DNA of 16,544 nucleotides. Origin: Oscillospiraceae bacterium. GTDB lineage: Bacteria > Bacillota > Clostridia > Oscillospirales > Ruminococcaceae. Shown in pieces: positions 1 through 7,730 of the stretch; positions within the stretch are counted from its first letter, which is position 1, and each line of letters begins with the position of its first letter. The stretch spans positions 1 to 16,544 of the forward strand of contig JAEDMD010000019.1 of the NCBI GenBank assembly GCA_016303195.1, given 5' to 3'. The translations under genes and the position numbers were made by a program. The notes beneath the pieces are model-generated. The model was not told where the DNA came from. It saw nothing but the letters and a program-made list of their open reading frames with translations, and searched no databases.

Positions 1-1088
1 TGGAGATCGGCGCTCGTCTCGGAGTGAAGAAATTCTGCTATTACTTTGATGCGTTCGGACTCAGCGAAAAGACAGGTATTGATCTGCCTGCGGAGAGCGT
101 GGGACTTGGATTCGATCCCGATGAAATGACCAACGTTGACCTTGCGGTCAGCGCTTTCGGACAGGGAGAAACCATCACACCTATGGAAATGATAACTTCC
201 TACTGTGCCGCAATAAACGGCGGCTATCTGCTGAAACCGTATGTGGTAGACAAGATAGTTGACGAGGACGGAAATGTTGTTCTCAAAAATGAGCGCACTG
301 TCCGCAGACAGGTAGTCTCCGAGGAGACTTCCGCAAAGATGAGAAATGCACTCTATCACGTTGTTGCAGACAACAACGGCGGTAATGTTTCAATAAAGGG
401 ATATTCCATCGGCGGTAAGTCGGGTACATCCCAGCGACTCAGCGTTACTTCAACAGGTCAGGTGATACAGGGGCAGGAAGATGCGAGCGCACAGGAATAC
501 GGCGCTTCATACGTCTGCTTCACACCTGCTGACGATCCTGAGATAATCCTCCTTGTACTGGCTGATATGCCTAACAAGGACATCGGCTACTACGGTTCGG
601 TAGTTGCAGTTCCGACAGCAAGAGATATTCTTACCGATGTTCTGCCTTATCTTGGATACAGTCCGCAGTATACCGACGAAGAACTTGATAATCTTGATGT
701 AAAGATACCGCTTCTGGAAGGCCCTATCGACGATGCTAAGGCAACTCTGAAAGATCTTGGAGTTGAATGCAAGGTCATCGGCAGCGGAATCGAAGTTGTG
801 GCACAGTCACCTGTTACAGGTTCAGCTATCGCAAAGGGCGGTACAGTTTACCTTTACACTGAAAAGGGTCACACTGTTGAATATGAGGAAGTTCCCGATC
901 TTGTGGGAGTTTCACCGTCATTCGCCAGTGAACAGCTTGCATACTGCGATCTTAATTTCGTGGCAAAGGGTGCATCCATAACAAGAGAAAATGCCGTAGT
1001 CAGCAGTCAGTCCATAGCTCCGTACACCAAAGTGCCAAAGGGTACAGTGATCGAGCTTGAACTCATGGTCTACTCAGACGGCGACTAA
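1..1088 (+). CDS. ftsI: Class B penicillin-binding protein (FtsI/SpoVD type) with two PASTA domains, 5'-partial
   Basis: This is the C-terminal part of a septal peptidoglycan transpeptidase. The frame is open from base 3, so the start lies upstream; the GTG at 24 is internal, because the codons before it (EIGARLG) continue the family sequence that follows the SxN motif. The KTG-box appears as KSGTS at 417-431, after the typical segment TGIDLPAE. The Ser-x-x-Lys nucleophile and SxN motifs are off the window. Two PASTA domains follow, about 699-863 and 885-1070, the second containing VPDLVGVS and ending in a short acidic tail (SDGD). Such proteins act outside the membrane with FtsW as partner, and the position before murE is the classic ftsI/spoVD place in dcw clusters. 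Sequence alone does not separate vegetative FtsI/Pbp2B from sporulation SpoVD. The family assignment is firm. Confidence 0.93.
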   Translation, partial: EIGARLGVKKFCYYFDAFGLSEKTGIDLPAESVGLGFDPDEMTNVDLAVSAFGQGETITPMEMITSYCAAINGGYLLKPYVVDKIVDEDGNVVLKNERTVRRQVVSEETSAKMRNALYHVVADNNGGNVSIKGYSIGGKSGTSQRLSVTSTGQVIQGQEDASAQEYGASYVCFTPADDPEIILLVLADMPNKDIGYYGSVVAVPTARDILTDVLPYLGYSPQYTDEELDNLDVKIPLLEGPIDDAKATLKDLGVECKVIGSGIEVVAQSPVTGSAIAKGGTVYLYTEKGHTVEYEEVPDLVGVSPSFASEQLAYCDLNFVAKGASITRENAVVSSQSIAPYTKVPKGTVIELELMVYSDGD

Positions 1089-1089
1089 G

Positions 1090-1213
1090 CCGCTGAGCGA
1101 GCGGCAGCGCAGCCACGATTCGCTCGACCGCTGAGCGAGCGGTGGCGCAACCACGTTTCCGCTCGTAAACTCGCTCACTCTGTGCGAGGCGGTTAGTCTG
1201 CTTTCGCTCGACC
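1090..1213. repeat. GC-rich hairpin repeats after the PBP gene
   Basis: A 15-bp unit CCGCTGAGCGAGCGG occurs at 1090-1104 and again at 1128-1142. Each is followed by a near-identical 13-bp segment ending in CCACG, giving a 28-bp repeat with a 38-bp period. Each unit can fold as a 5-bp stem (CCGCT/AGCGG) with a 5-nt loop. A degenerate third hairpin (CCGCTCG with CGAGGCGG) spans about 1159-1192. The linker TTCGCTCGACC recurs at 1119-1129 and 1203-1213. There is no T-run, so this is not a standard intrinsic terminator. Confidence 0.7.
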
Positions 1214-1260
1214 ATAGTAATAAAATTAAGTCATTAGCCCTTATCTTACAGATTACACGA

Positions 1261-1309
1261 AGGCTAAAGGCTAAAAGCTAACAGCTAACAGCTAAAAGCT
1301 AAAATCTAC
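1261..1309. repeat. Heptamer tandem array (RGCTAAM type) upstream of murE
   Basis: Six consecutive 7-bp units (AGGCTAA twice, AAGCTAA, CAGCTAA twice, AAGCTAA) fill 1261-1302, with a decayed seventh unit to 1309. The array ends about 24 bp before the murE Shine-Dalgarno sequence. TTAGCC at 1234-1239 can pair with GGCTAA of the first unit. Confidence 0.85.
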
Positions 1310-1344
1310 AACAATCTCGAATTAAATCAACTGGAGGGGCCTTT

Positions 1345-2784
1345 ATGAAGTTATATGATCTGCTTGAAAACAATGCAGAAACAAAACTCGATGATATTGA
1401 AATAACTTCGATCACCGACGATACAAGAAAAGTAACAAAAGGAAGCCTGTTCTTCTGCGTGAAGGGAGGCAGTTTCGACGGCCATACCGCCGCCGCTGAG
1501 ATGCTTGAAAAGGGCGCTGCGGCAGTTGTGTGCGAACATGATCTTGGACTTGGCGACAAGCAGATAATCACTGAGAATTCACGCAGACTTTACGGCCTTG
1601 CCTGCTCTGCATGGTTCGGCCATCCCGAAAAGAAACTGCGTATGATCGGCGTTACAGGCACAAACGGCAAAACTACCATCACAAATGTGATAAAATATAT
1701 CCTCATGAAGAACGGTCACAAAACAGGACTTGTGGGAACTATCCGCAATGAGATAGGCGATGAGGTGATACACACCGAAAATACCACTCCGATGGCATAT
1801 GACCTTATGGCATTGTTTGACAGGATGGTAAAAGAAGGCTGTGAGTATGTGGTAATGGAAGTCTCATCGTTCGGACTTGTCCAGAACCGTATCGGCGCTT
1901 CATGGTTCGAGACTGCGGTATTTACCAATCTCACACAGGATCACCTTGACTATCACAAGGACATGGAGAATTACTATCAGGCAAAGAAAATGCTGTTCGA
2001 TATCTGTGACTGTGCCATTATCAACACCGATGACGAGTACGGCAAGCGCCTTTTCAGCGAGATAAACTGCGACAAACTCAGCTTCAGCGTCAAGGGCAAT
2101 GCCGATTTTACCGCTGACGGCATAAAGATAAAGTCAACAGGTTCGAGCTTCTGGTTCTGCAAGGACGGAAAGTCCCATCTTGTAAAATGCAGGATGCCCG
2201 GCGCTTTCAATGTTTCAAATCTTACTGCGGCAATGGCTGTCTGCATGAGGGCAGGCATCGCAGTTGACGATATGATATCCGCAGTTGAGGAATACAACGG
2301 AGTAAAGGGAAGATGCGAGGTAATCCCCACAGGCAGGGACTTCACTGTTATCTGCGACTATGCACATACTCCCGATGCTGTTGAAAATATTCTCCGAAGC
2401 GTTAAGGAATACACAGAAAACCGCCTTATATGCCTTTTCGGATGCGGCGGAAACCGTGATGCGGCAAAGCGCCCGAAGATGGCGGCTGCGGCGGCAAAAT
2501 ATGCGGACAAGCTCATCGTTACGTCGGATAATCCCCGAAATGAAGCCCCTGAGCTTATCATAAAGGAAATACTTACAGGCCTTGAAAACAGCGATATACC
2601 GTATGATGTGGTAGTTGACAGAAGGGAAGCTATATATCATGCCTTGAAAATTGCTGAGAAAGGTGATATAATAGTACTTGCGGGCAAGGGCCATGAGGAT
2701 TATCAGATACTTGCAGGAATGGAACATATCCATTTTGACGAGCGTGAGATTGTGGCTGAGGGGCTGAAATTGCTTGATAAATAA
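1345..2784 (+). CDS. murE: UDP-MurNAc-tripeptide ligase MurE, meso-diaminopimelate type
   Basis: This cytoplasmic Mur ligase adds the third residue to UDP-MurNAc-L-Ala-D-Glu using ATP. The 479-residue length is normal. The N-terminal Mur domain is followed by the ATP-binding loop GTNGKTT at residues 105-111. The central segment includes EVSSFGL and YYQAKKMLF, the latter with the Lys that is carbamylated in this family. The specificity motif DNPR at residues 395-398 (about 2527-2538) is the form that binds meso-diaminopimelate rather than lysine. The start ATG is preceded by GGAGGGG at 1333-1339, five bases away. In most dcw clusters murF follows, but here mraY follows directly. The call is secure. 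Confidence 0.97.
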   Translation: MKLYDLLENNAETKLDDIEITSITDDTRKVTKGSLFFCVKGGSFDGHTAAAEMLEKGAAAVVCEHDLGLGDKQIITENSRRLYGLACSAWFGHPEKKLRMIGVTGTNGKTTITNVIKYILMKNGHKTGLVGTIRNEIGDEVIHTENTTPMAYDLMALFDRMVKEGCEYVVMEVSSFGLVQNRIGASWFETAVFTNLTQDHLDYHKDMENYYQAKKMLFDICDCAIINTDDEYGKRLFSEINCDKLSFSVKGNADFTADGIKIKSTGSSFWFCKDGKSHLVKCRMPGAFNVSNLTAAMAVCMRAGIAVDDMISAVEEYNGVKGRCEVIPTGRDFTVICDYAHTPDAVENILRSVKEYTENRLICLFGCGGNRDAAKRPKMAAAAAKYADKLIVTSDNPRNEAPELIIKEILTGLENSDIPYDVVVDRREAIYHALKIAEKGDIIVLAGKGHEDYQILAGMEHIHFDEREIVAEGLKLLDK

Positions 2785-2814
2785 TATCTTTGCGTGACAG
2801 ATAAAGACGGATGC

Positions 2815-2848
2815 ATTATAATTACGCATTACGAATTACGCATTGTAA
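2815..2848. repeat. Heptamer tandem array (ATTACGM type) upstream of mraY
   Basis: ATTACGC at 2821-2827, ATTACGA at 2828-2834 and ATTACGC at 2835-2841 are perfectly phased 7-bp units. They are flanked by decayed units (ATTATA at 2815-2820 and ATTGTAA at 2842-2848). The array fills most of the murE-mraY gap. Confidence 0.75.
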
Positions 2849-2871
2849 AAAAATGGAGTTGTTGGAATAAA

Positions 2872-3909
2872 ATGTCTTTCTGGATAATAAATTTGCTTAT
2901 AGCACTTCTTTCATTCGTAGTTGCAGGGGTATCGGGAATTTTCCTTGTACCGTTCCTGCACAGGATAAAATTCGGTCAGCCTATCAAGACTGAGGATGGC
3001 CCGAAATGGCACGCCAAAAAGCAGGGAACTCCCACAATGGGTGGTTTCATGTTCATCATATCAACTATCATAACAGCCATTGCAGGCTATTGGATATACC
3101 GCATGAAAACGGGACTTGATACCACAGATAAGACCAGCTTTCACCCGTTCTACCGTATGCTTGCGTTGATAGTTTTCTCAGCAGCATTCGGACTTATAGG
3201 CTTCATCGACGATTATACCAAAGTTGCACGAAAGAACAACGACGGTCTTACACCGTGGCAGAAGATAGCATTACAGCTTGTCTGCGGTGCAGGTTTCCTC
3301 TTTGCGATACATCAGTTCGGCGATACATCCACAAGGCTTGACCTCGGTTTCTGGGTAAGCCCTTCACTGGGTATCTTCTACTATATCCTCATGATGGCGG
3401 TAATTATTTATCTGACCAATGCAGTAAACCTCACAGACGGCGTTGACGGACTCTGCGGTTCGGTAACATTCTGCGTGATGCTGATATTCACCATCTGCTG
3501 TTCGATACTGAAACAGAATGAGCTTTCATGCTTCACAATGGCACTGGCAGGCGGTTGTCTGGGCTTCCTGCTCTGGAATCTCAACCCTGCTAAATGCTTC
3601 ATGGGCGACACAGGTTCAATGTTCCTCGGTGCGGCAGTAACAGGTGTAGGACTCATACTTCACAAGCACCTGCTTCTTCTCCTCGTTGCACTGGTATACA
3701 TTTTCGAGGCGCTGTCCGTTGTGATACAGGTCGGCTACTTCAAGATCACCAAGCGCAAGTACGGCGAGGGCAGACGAATCTTCAAGATGACACCTATCCA
3801 CCATCACTTCGAGATGAGCGGATACAGCGAATACAAGATAGTGATAACTTTTTCCATCACAAGCATTATTTTCGGAATTCTGGGAATAATTACATTACTG
3901 ACACTTTGA
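2872..3909 (+). CDS. mraY: Phospho-N-acetylmuramoyl-pentapeptide transferase MraY
   Basis: This polytopic membrane enzyme transfers phospho-MurNAc-pentapeptide from UDP to undecaprenyl phosphate, forming lipid I. The frame is open back to a GTG at 2794, but that extension translates the heptamer repeat. I therefore start at ATG 2872, which has purine-rich GGAG/GGAA sequence 5-14 bases upstream and begins at the usual hydrophobic N-terminus (MSFWIINLL). The resulting 345 residues fit the family. Family signatures are visible in order: KWHAKKQGTPTMGG, GFIDDYTKV with the conserved Asp pair, NLTDGVDGL, CFMGDTGS with the third catalytic Asp, and the cytoplasmic PIHHHFE loop. About ten hydrophobic segments are evident. 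The murF and murD genes that often flank mraY are missing. Confidence 0.96.
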   Translation: MSFWIINLLIALLSFVVAGVSGIFLVPFLHRIKFGQPIKTEDGPKWHAKKQGTPTMGGFMFIISTIITAIAGYWIYRMKTGLDTTDKTSFHPFYRMLALIVFSAAFGLIGFIDDYTKVARKNNDGLTPWQKIALQLVCGAGFLFAIHQFGDTSTRLDLGFWVSPSLGIFYYILMMAVIIYLTNAVNLTDGVDGLCGSVTFCVMLIFTICCSILKQNELSCFTMALAGGCLGFLLWNLNPAKCFMGDTGSMFLGAAVTGVGLILHKHLLLLLVALVYIFEALSVVIQVGYFKITKRKYGEGRRIFKMTPIHHHFEMSGYSEYKIVITFSITSIIFGILGIITLLTL

Positions 3910-3913
3910 TCGA

Positions 3914-3967
3914 GTGTCAGATGTCAGATTTTACATTGAATTGAAGTCTGACATCTGATACCTGATA
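3914..3967. repeat. Inverted heptamer repeat forming a long hairpin before ftsW
   Basis: Two TGTCAGA units (3915-3928) are followed, after an 18-nt spacer, by TCTGACA (3947-3953) and the variants TCTGATA and CCTGATA (to 3967). The arms 3914-3928 and 3947-3961 pair over 15 positions with one G-T, and can zip further inward with wobbles. No T-run follows, so a simple intrinsic terminator is unlikely. The element lies between the mraY stop and the ftsW Shine-Dalgarno sequence. Confidence 0.8.
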
Positions 3968-3994
3968 TCCTGTTCTGACTTTAAGGAGGAAAAT

Positions 3995-5272
3995 ATGGCT
4001 TCAAGGACAAAAACAAGAAGAAAACGGCAGAAGTTCTCATTGTGGAAGGTCTTTGTCGGCGATGGCAAACACGGCGACATCAGCCTTTCGTTTTTTGCTT
4101 ATGTAATGATACTCCTTGTTGTCGGCATTGTTATGATGTCCTCTGCAAGCTATGCATGGGCATACAGCGAACATGGCGGTGACGGTCTGTTTTATGCGAA
4201 GTCACAGGCGAAAAATGCCATTATCGGATTTGCCGCTATGATATTCTTCATGAAGATGGACTACCACAATTTCAAGAGCGTGAGACTGCCCTTGCTGAAA
4301 AAATTCAACATCGCAGGCTTGCTTTACGTTGTGGGAATCATACTGCTGATACTTGTTCTCGCTATCGGTAACGATGAGGGCGGTTCGATGGGCGCTAAAC
4401 GATGGCTGACCCTCGGCCCGATAAACTTCCAGCCGTCTGAGGTAGCTAAGCTGGCGATAATCATTTATTTCGCATACAGTATGGAACGTGACGGCAAGCA
4501 AATGAACAAATTCAAGATCGGTATAGTTAAATATGCCTTACTTATGCTTATTTACGTCGGTCTGCTTTTCAAAGAGCCGCATATGTCGGGACTTATCCTC
4601 GTCGGCAGTATCTCGGTCGTAATGATACTCTGCGGCGGTGCGAATATCAGACAATTCCTGCTTCTCGGCGCAGGCTCTGTGGTATCGGCTGTTGCGGTCA
4701 TTGCTTATCAGTCAAAGATTCCCGGAAGCTACATCGCTACACGTATCAAATCATGGAAAGACCCGTTCGCTGACATCCTCGATGAAACATGGCAGACTGC
4801 AAACTCCATCATCGCCATCGGTTCGGGCGGTATGTTCGGCCTCGGACTGGGAAATTCCCGTCAGAAATATCTCTATCTCCCTGAGACGAAAAACGACTTC
4901 GTATTCCCGATAGTTTGCGAAGAACTGGGCTTCGTGGGAGCTATTGCGATAATCATAGTATTCTTCCTTCTCGTTGTGGAAGGCTTCTCCATAGCAGTAA
5001 GATGCAAGGACAGATTCGGTATGCTCATAGCTGTCGGTATCACAACACAGATAGGCATACAGACTGTTCTCAACCTCGCCGTTGTAAGCAATCTGATACC
5101 TAATACAGGTATCAGCCTGCCGTTCTTCAGTTACGGAGGTACGGCGCTTATAATGCAGCTTGCGGAAATGGGCATCATGCTGAATATATCACAGCAAAGG
5201 TATTACCCGTCCGAAAAGGAGACTTCCGACAAGAAAAAAACCGCTTCTGCGGAAAAAGGAGCAAAGGCATGA
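3995..5272 (+). CDS. ftsW: Septal SEDS glycosyltransferase FtsW
   Basis: This SEDS-family membrane protein polymerises lipid II at the septum with a class B PBP. The start ATG has a strong site, AAGGAGGA at 3983-3990. A basic cytoplasmic N-terminus (RTKTRRKRQK) precedes about ten membrane segments. Family motifs are GAKRWLTLGPINFQPSEVAKL, then LPETKNDFVFPIVCEELGF, and finally PNTGISLPFFSYGG. Asp301 in the NDF triplet aligns by motif with the essential Asp of FtsW and RodA. The C-terminus is short and rich in Lys and Ala. The stop overlaps the murG start as ATGA (5269-5272), so the two are translationally coupled. Position beside murG and the PBP favours FtsW over RodA or SpoVE, though a SpoVE-like role cannot be excluded. 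Confidence 0.94.
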   Translation: MASRTKTRRKRQKFSLWKVFVGDGKHGDISLSFFAYVMILLVVGIVMMSSASYAWAYSEHGGDGLFYAKSQAKNAIIGFAAMIFFMKMDYHNFKSVRLPLLKKFNIAGLLYVVGIILLILVLAIGNDEGGSMGAKRWLTLGPINFQPSEVAKLAIIIYFAYSMERDGKQMNKFKIGIVKYALLMLIYVGLLFKEPHMSGLILVGSISVVMILCGGANIRQFLLLGAGSVVSAVAVIAYQSKIPGSYIATRIKSWKDPFADILDETWQTANSIIAIGSGGMFGLGLGNSRQKYLYLPETKNDFVFPIVCEELGFVGAIAIIIVFFLLVVEGFSIAVRCKDRFGMLIAVGITTQIGIQTVLNLAVVSNLIPNTGISLPFFSYGGTALIMQLAEMGIMLNISQQRYYPSEKETSDKKKTASAEKGAKA

Positions 5273-6396
5273 AAGTTCTCATAGCGTGCGGAGGCACAGG
5301 CGGACATATCAATCCCGGCCTCGCTATCGCAGACATCATCAAAAGCAAATATCCCGATGCGGAGTTCCTCTTTGCAGGCACTCCGAAGGGCATGGAAGCA
5401 AAGCTCGTCCCGAAGGCAGGCTACAAGCTGGAAACTATCAAGGTGGCAGGCTTTCAGAGAAAAATATCCCTTGAAAACATCGGAAGAAATATCAAGGCTG
5501 TCGCATATCTTGCCACATCGGGCAAGAGAGCAAGACAGATAATCAACGGTTTCAAACCCGATATCGCTATCGGAACAGGCGGCTATGCGGCAGGCCCTGT
5601 TATCCGTATGGCGGCTAAAATGGGCATTCCCACTGCTATCCATGAGCAGAACGCTTATCCGGGCGTGACAAATAAACTTCTTGCAAAGGAAGTTGACTAT
5701 GTTATGCTGACTGTTGAGGAAGCGCTGAAATTCATGGACAAGAGCAAGTTCGAGTACAGCGTTACGGGACTTCCCGTAAGAAGCAATATCAACACCATGT
5801 CAAAGGCGGAAGCAAGGGCAAAGCTGGGATTTGACGACAAGTTCACAGTCCTTTCATTCGGCGGAAGCCTCGGTGCAGGATGCATCAACGAGAGTATGGA
5901 GTTCGTTATCAAGGATAATTTCAAAAACGGCAGAGAGATAAATCACATACACGGCTACGGCGGTATGGGAAAGGATACTTTCCCGCAGGCGATGAAAGCC
6001 GCAGGAGTTCCGCTGAAAAGCGACCGCCTGCGTATAACCGAGTACATAAACGATATGGACGTATGTCTTGCGGCGGCTGACCTTGTAATATGCCGAAGCG
6101 GTGCATCAACTCTCGCAGAGCTTGAAGCGGCAGGCAGAGCGTCGATACTTATCCCGTCGCCTATCGTTGCAGGAAATCATCAGTATCACAATGCTATGGT
6201 TCTCGGCAAGGCAGGTGCGGCAGTAGTCATTGAGCAGAAGGATGTTACCAGTCAGAAGATACTTGACGAGGTGCTGAAACTTAGCAGTGACCCGAAAAAG
6301 GCTGAGGCTATGTCCGAAAATGCCGCAAAGCTGTTCCTGACCGATACAAATGACAGAATACTCGCAGTAATTGACAAACTAATAAATAAAAAATAA
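5269..6396 (+). CDS. murG: Lipid II synthase MurG (UDP-GlcNAc transferase)
   Basis: This peripheral membrane GT-B enzyme adds GlcNAc to lipid I, giving lipid II. The 375-residue length is typical. The N-terminal glycine-rich loop GGTGGHINPG is at residues 8-17. HEQNAYPG follows in the acceptor domain, then SFGGSLGA in the second glycine-rich loop, and CRSGASTLAELEAAG in the UDP-GlcNAc site. The start overlaps the ftsW stop. The ORF ends 30 bases before the hydrolase gene, whose ribosome binding site lies in that gap. No anomalies are visible in the conserved motifs. Confidence 0.96.
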   Translation: MKVLIACGGTGGHINPGLAIADIIKSKYPDAEFLFAGTPKGMEAKLVPKAGYKLETIKVAGFQRKISLENIGRNIKAVAYLATSGKRARQIINGFKPDIAIGTGGYAAGPVIRMAAKMGIPTAIHEQNAYPGVTNKLLAKEVDYVMLTVEEALKFMDKSKFEYSVTGLPVRSNINTMSKAEARAKLGFDDKFTVLSFGGSLGAGCINESMEFVIKDNFKNGREINHIHGYGGMGKDTFPQAMKAAGVPLKSDRLRITEYINDMDVCLAAADLVICRSGASTLAELEAAGRASILIPSPIVAGNHQYHNAMVLGKAGAAVVIEQKDVTSQKILDEVLKLSSDPKKAEAMSENAAKLFLTDTNDRILAVIDKLINKK

Positions 6397-6426
6397 CAAC
6401 CACATCGTCGGAGGAATCAAAGTATT

Positions 6427-7299
6427 ATGAACTACAAGAATTTAGTTGAAGTAAATGGCACAAAGCTCAATGTCTATACAGAGGGTCAGGGTGATGTTAC
6501 CATAGTTTTCATGGCAGGCAACGGAGTTACATTGCCTGTGCTGGAATACAAGCCAATATGGAAAAGAATGTCCGAAAAGTACAGGATTGCTGTCATTGAA
6601 AAGGCAGGTTACGGATTCAGCGGCTCAAAAACCACTGAGCGCACCGTTGAAAATCTTGTGGCAGAGGACAGAGAAGCACTCGCAAAGGCAGGAATAAAAC
6701 CGCCTTATGTGCTTGCGGCTCATTCCTATTCGGGATTTGAGGCCGTATACTGGGCTAATACCTATCCCGACGAAGTAAAAGCCGTACTCGGCATGGATAT
6801 GGGCATTCCCGACATGGCAATCGCACAGTCGAAGGAACTTCCCGAAGAAAAGCGCAGGGCTATGGTACTGAAACAGCAGAAGCTGCTTCAGAAGGTATCA
6901 AAGGGCGGTATTCTCACGAAGCTGATGAAAAACAAGTTGGAGAATGCTTCCGGACTTATGAGCGGAAATGAACTCACCGAGGACGAAAAATCTGCCTACA
7001 AGGAGTATTTCTACAAGAATATCGCTCATCAGGAATTTACTGATGAAGCTATGCTTATGACGGATAATGCGGTAAAAGCAAGCAAAACGGGACTGCTGAA
7101 ATGTCCCTGCTGTTTCTTTGTCAGTGATATGAAAATGCCCGTAAAGAGCGTTTCATGGAGACAGGTCGGCGTTGACTATGCAAAGAAGTGCGGCGGAGAA
7201 TTACATCTCTCCGACAAGGGGCATATGATGTACGCTTTCATTCCCGATGAAATGTCGGATACCTTCATGAAGTTCCTCAGCGCTCATAATATAGGATGA
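6427..7299 (+). CDS. Alpha/beta hydrolase fold protein, substrate unknown
   Basis: This is a 290-residue alpha/beta hydrolase without a signal peptide or membrane segment, so it is probably cytoplasmic. The strand before the nucleophile ends in VLAAHSYSG, placing the likely Ser at residue 100. FVSDMKMP suggests an acid at Asp234, and SDKGHMMY gives the likely catalytic His266. The oxyanion-loop region near residue 30 reads MAGNGV in place of the common HGxxG. A helical lid-like insert rich in Lys and Glu lies at about 135-200. GGAGGA near 6411 precedes the ATG. It sits 30 bases after murG and is probably cotranscribed. It is not a usual dcw member, and a role in precursor or lipid metabolism is only a guess from position. 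The fold is confident; the substrate is unknown. Confidence 0.85.
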   Translation: MNYKNLVEVNGTKLNVYTEGQGDVTIVFMAGNGVTLPVLEYKPIWKRMSEKYRIAVIEKAGYGFSGSKTTERTVENLVAEDREALAKAGIKPPYVLAAHSYSGFEAVYWANTYPDEVKAVLGMDMGIPDMAIAQSKELPEEKRRAMVLKQQKLLQKVSKGGILTKLMKNKLENASGLMSGNELTEDEKSAYKEYFYKNIAHQEFTDEAMLMTDNAVKASKTGLLKCPCCFFVSDMKMPVKSVSWRQVGVDYAKKCGGELHLSDKGHMMYAFIPDEMSDTFMKFLSAHNIG

Positions 7300-7326
7300 C
7301 ACACGGACTTGCAGAGGTGATATACC

Positions 7327-7665
7327 ATGAGCATAAGCACCAAAAGAAGACGAAAAATAATTGTCGGAGACAGAGCGTATGTCTGGTATGTCGCTCCTGA
7401 CGATGATTCAGGGTATGACGTTCTGAACATAGTTTCGGATGACAAATACCTGATACTTTCATGTCCGCTGAAAACGAGGACAGATTATGTGATAAGCAAG
7501 GGCAGAGTATTTCAGCAAAAAGAAATACATTCGGGCTGGAGCAGATATCTGCTTCCCTTCGGTATACCCGATGCTGTCACACCTAAACTGGCTGAACAGA
7601 TCATAGTCTGGGCAACCGAGGGTACAGATGCCGTTCCGATAAATGCAGGTGAAGTGAGATTATAA
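7327..7665 (+). CDS. Small hypothetical protein (112 aa)
   Basis: I do not recognise this family. The 112-residue product begins with a basic stretch (STKRRRKIIV), followed by alternating hydrophobic and polar residues around VWYVAPDDDSGYDVLNIVSDD that suggest beta strands. A second half with a predicted short helix (TPKLAEQIIVWATE) ends it. No signal peptide, membrane segment or Cys pair motif is seen. The start is supported by AGAGGTGAT about 7 bases upstream, and the codon usage looks like that of its neighbours, so it is probably a real gene. It lies 27 bases after the hydrolase and 65 bases before murA. A DNA- or RNA-binding role from the basic N-terminus would be speculation. Confidence 0.75.
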   Translation: MSISTKRRRKIIVGDRAYVWYVAPDDDSGYDVLNIVSDDKYLILSCPLKTRTDYVISKGRVFQQKEIHSGWSRYLLPFGIPDAVTPKLAEQIIVWATEGTDAVPINAGEVRL

Positions 7666-7679
7666 CACATATCTGTAAC

Positions 7680-7728
7680 ACCACGACCGCTAACAGCATA
7701 ATATACACAAAAATGCTGTGAGGTGGTC
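7680..7728 (+). promoter_or_regulatory. Hairpin covering the murA ribosome binding site
   Basis: ACAGCAT (7693-7699) pairs perfectly with ATGCTGT (7713-7719) around a 13-nt loop. An outer stem can form from GACCGC (7685-7690) with GTGGTC (7723-7728), or alternatively from ACCAC (7680-7684) with GTGGT (7723-7727). The Shine-Dalgarno sequence GAGGTG at 7720-7725 lies partly inside the outer stem, two bases before the murA ATG. The pairing is visible; translational control is inferred. Confidence 0.5.
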
Positions 7729-7730
7729 TT

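Noticed and set aside
1261..1309. Tandem repeats as a CRISPR array
   Set aside because: The units are 7 bp and contiguous with no spacers, and there are no cas genes nearby.
2215..2829. A 204-codon open frame on the minus strand over murE
   Set aside because: It is antisense to conserved MurE motifs including DNPR and shows no protein family pattern.
2794..2871. N-terminal extension of MraY from GTG 2794
   Set aside because: The extra 26 codons translate the heptamer repeat and lack homology to MraY; ATG 2872 fits the family's N-terminus.
3914..3967. Intrinsic terminator between mraY and ftsW
   Set aside because: The stem is strong but is followed by CCTGATATCCTG without a T-run, and ftsW has no obvious promoter of its own in the remaining bases.
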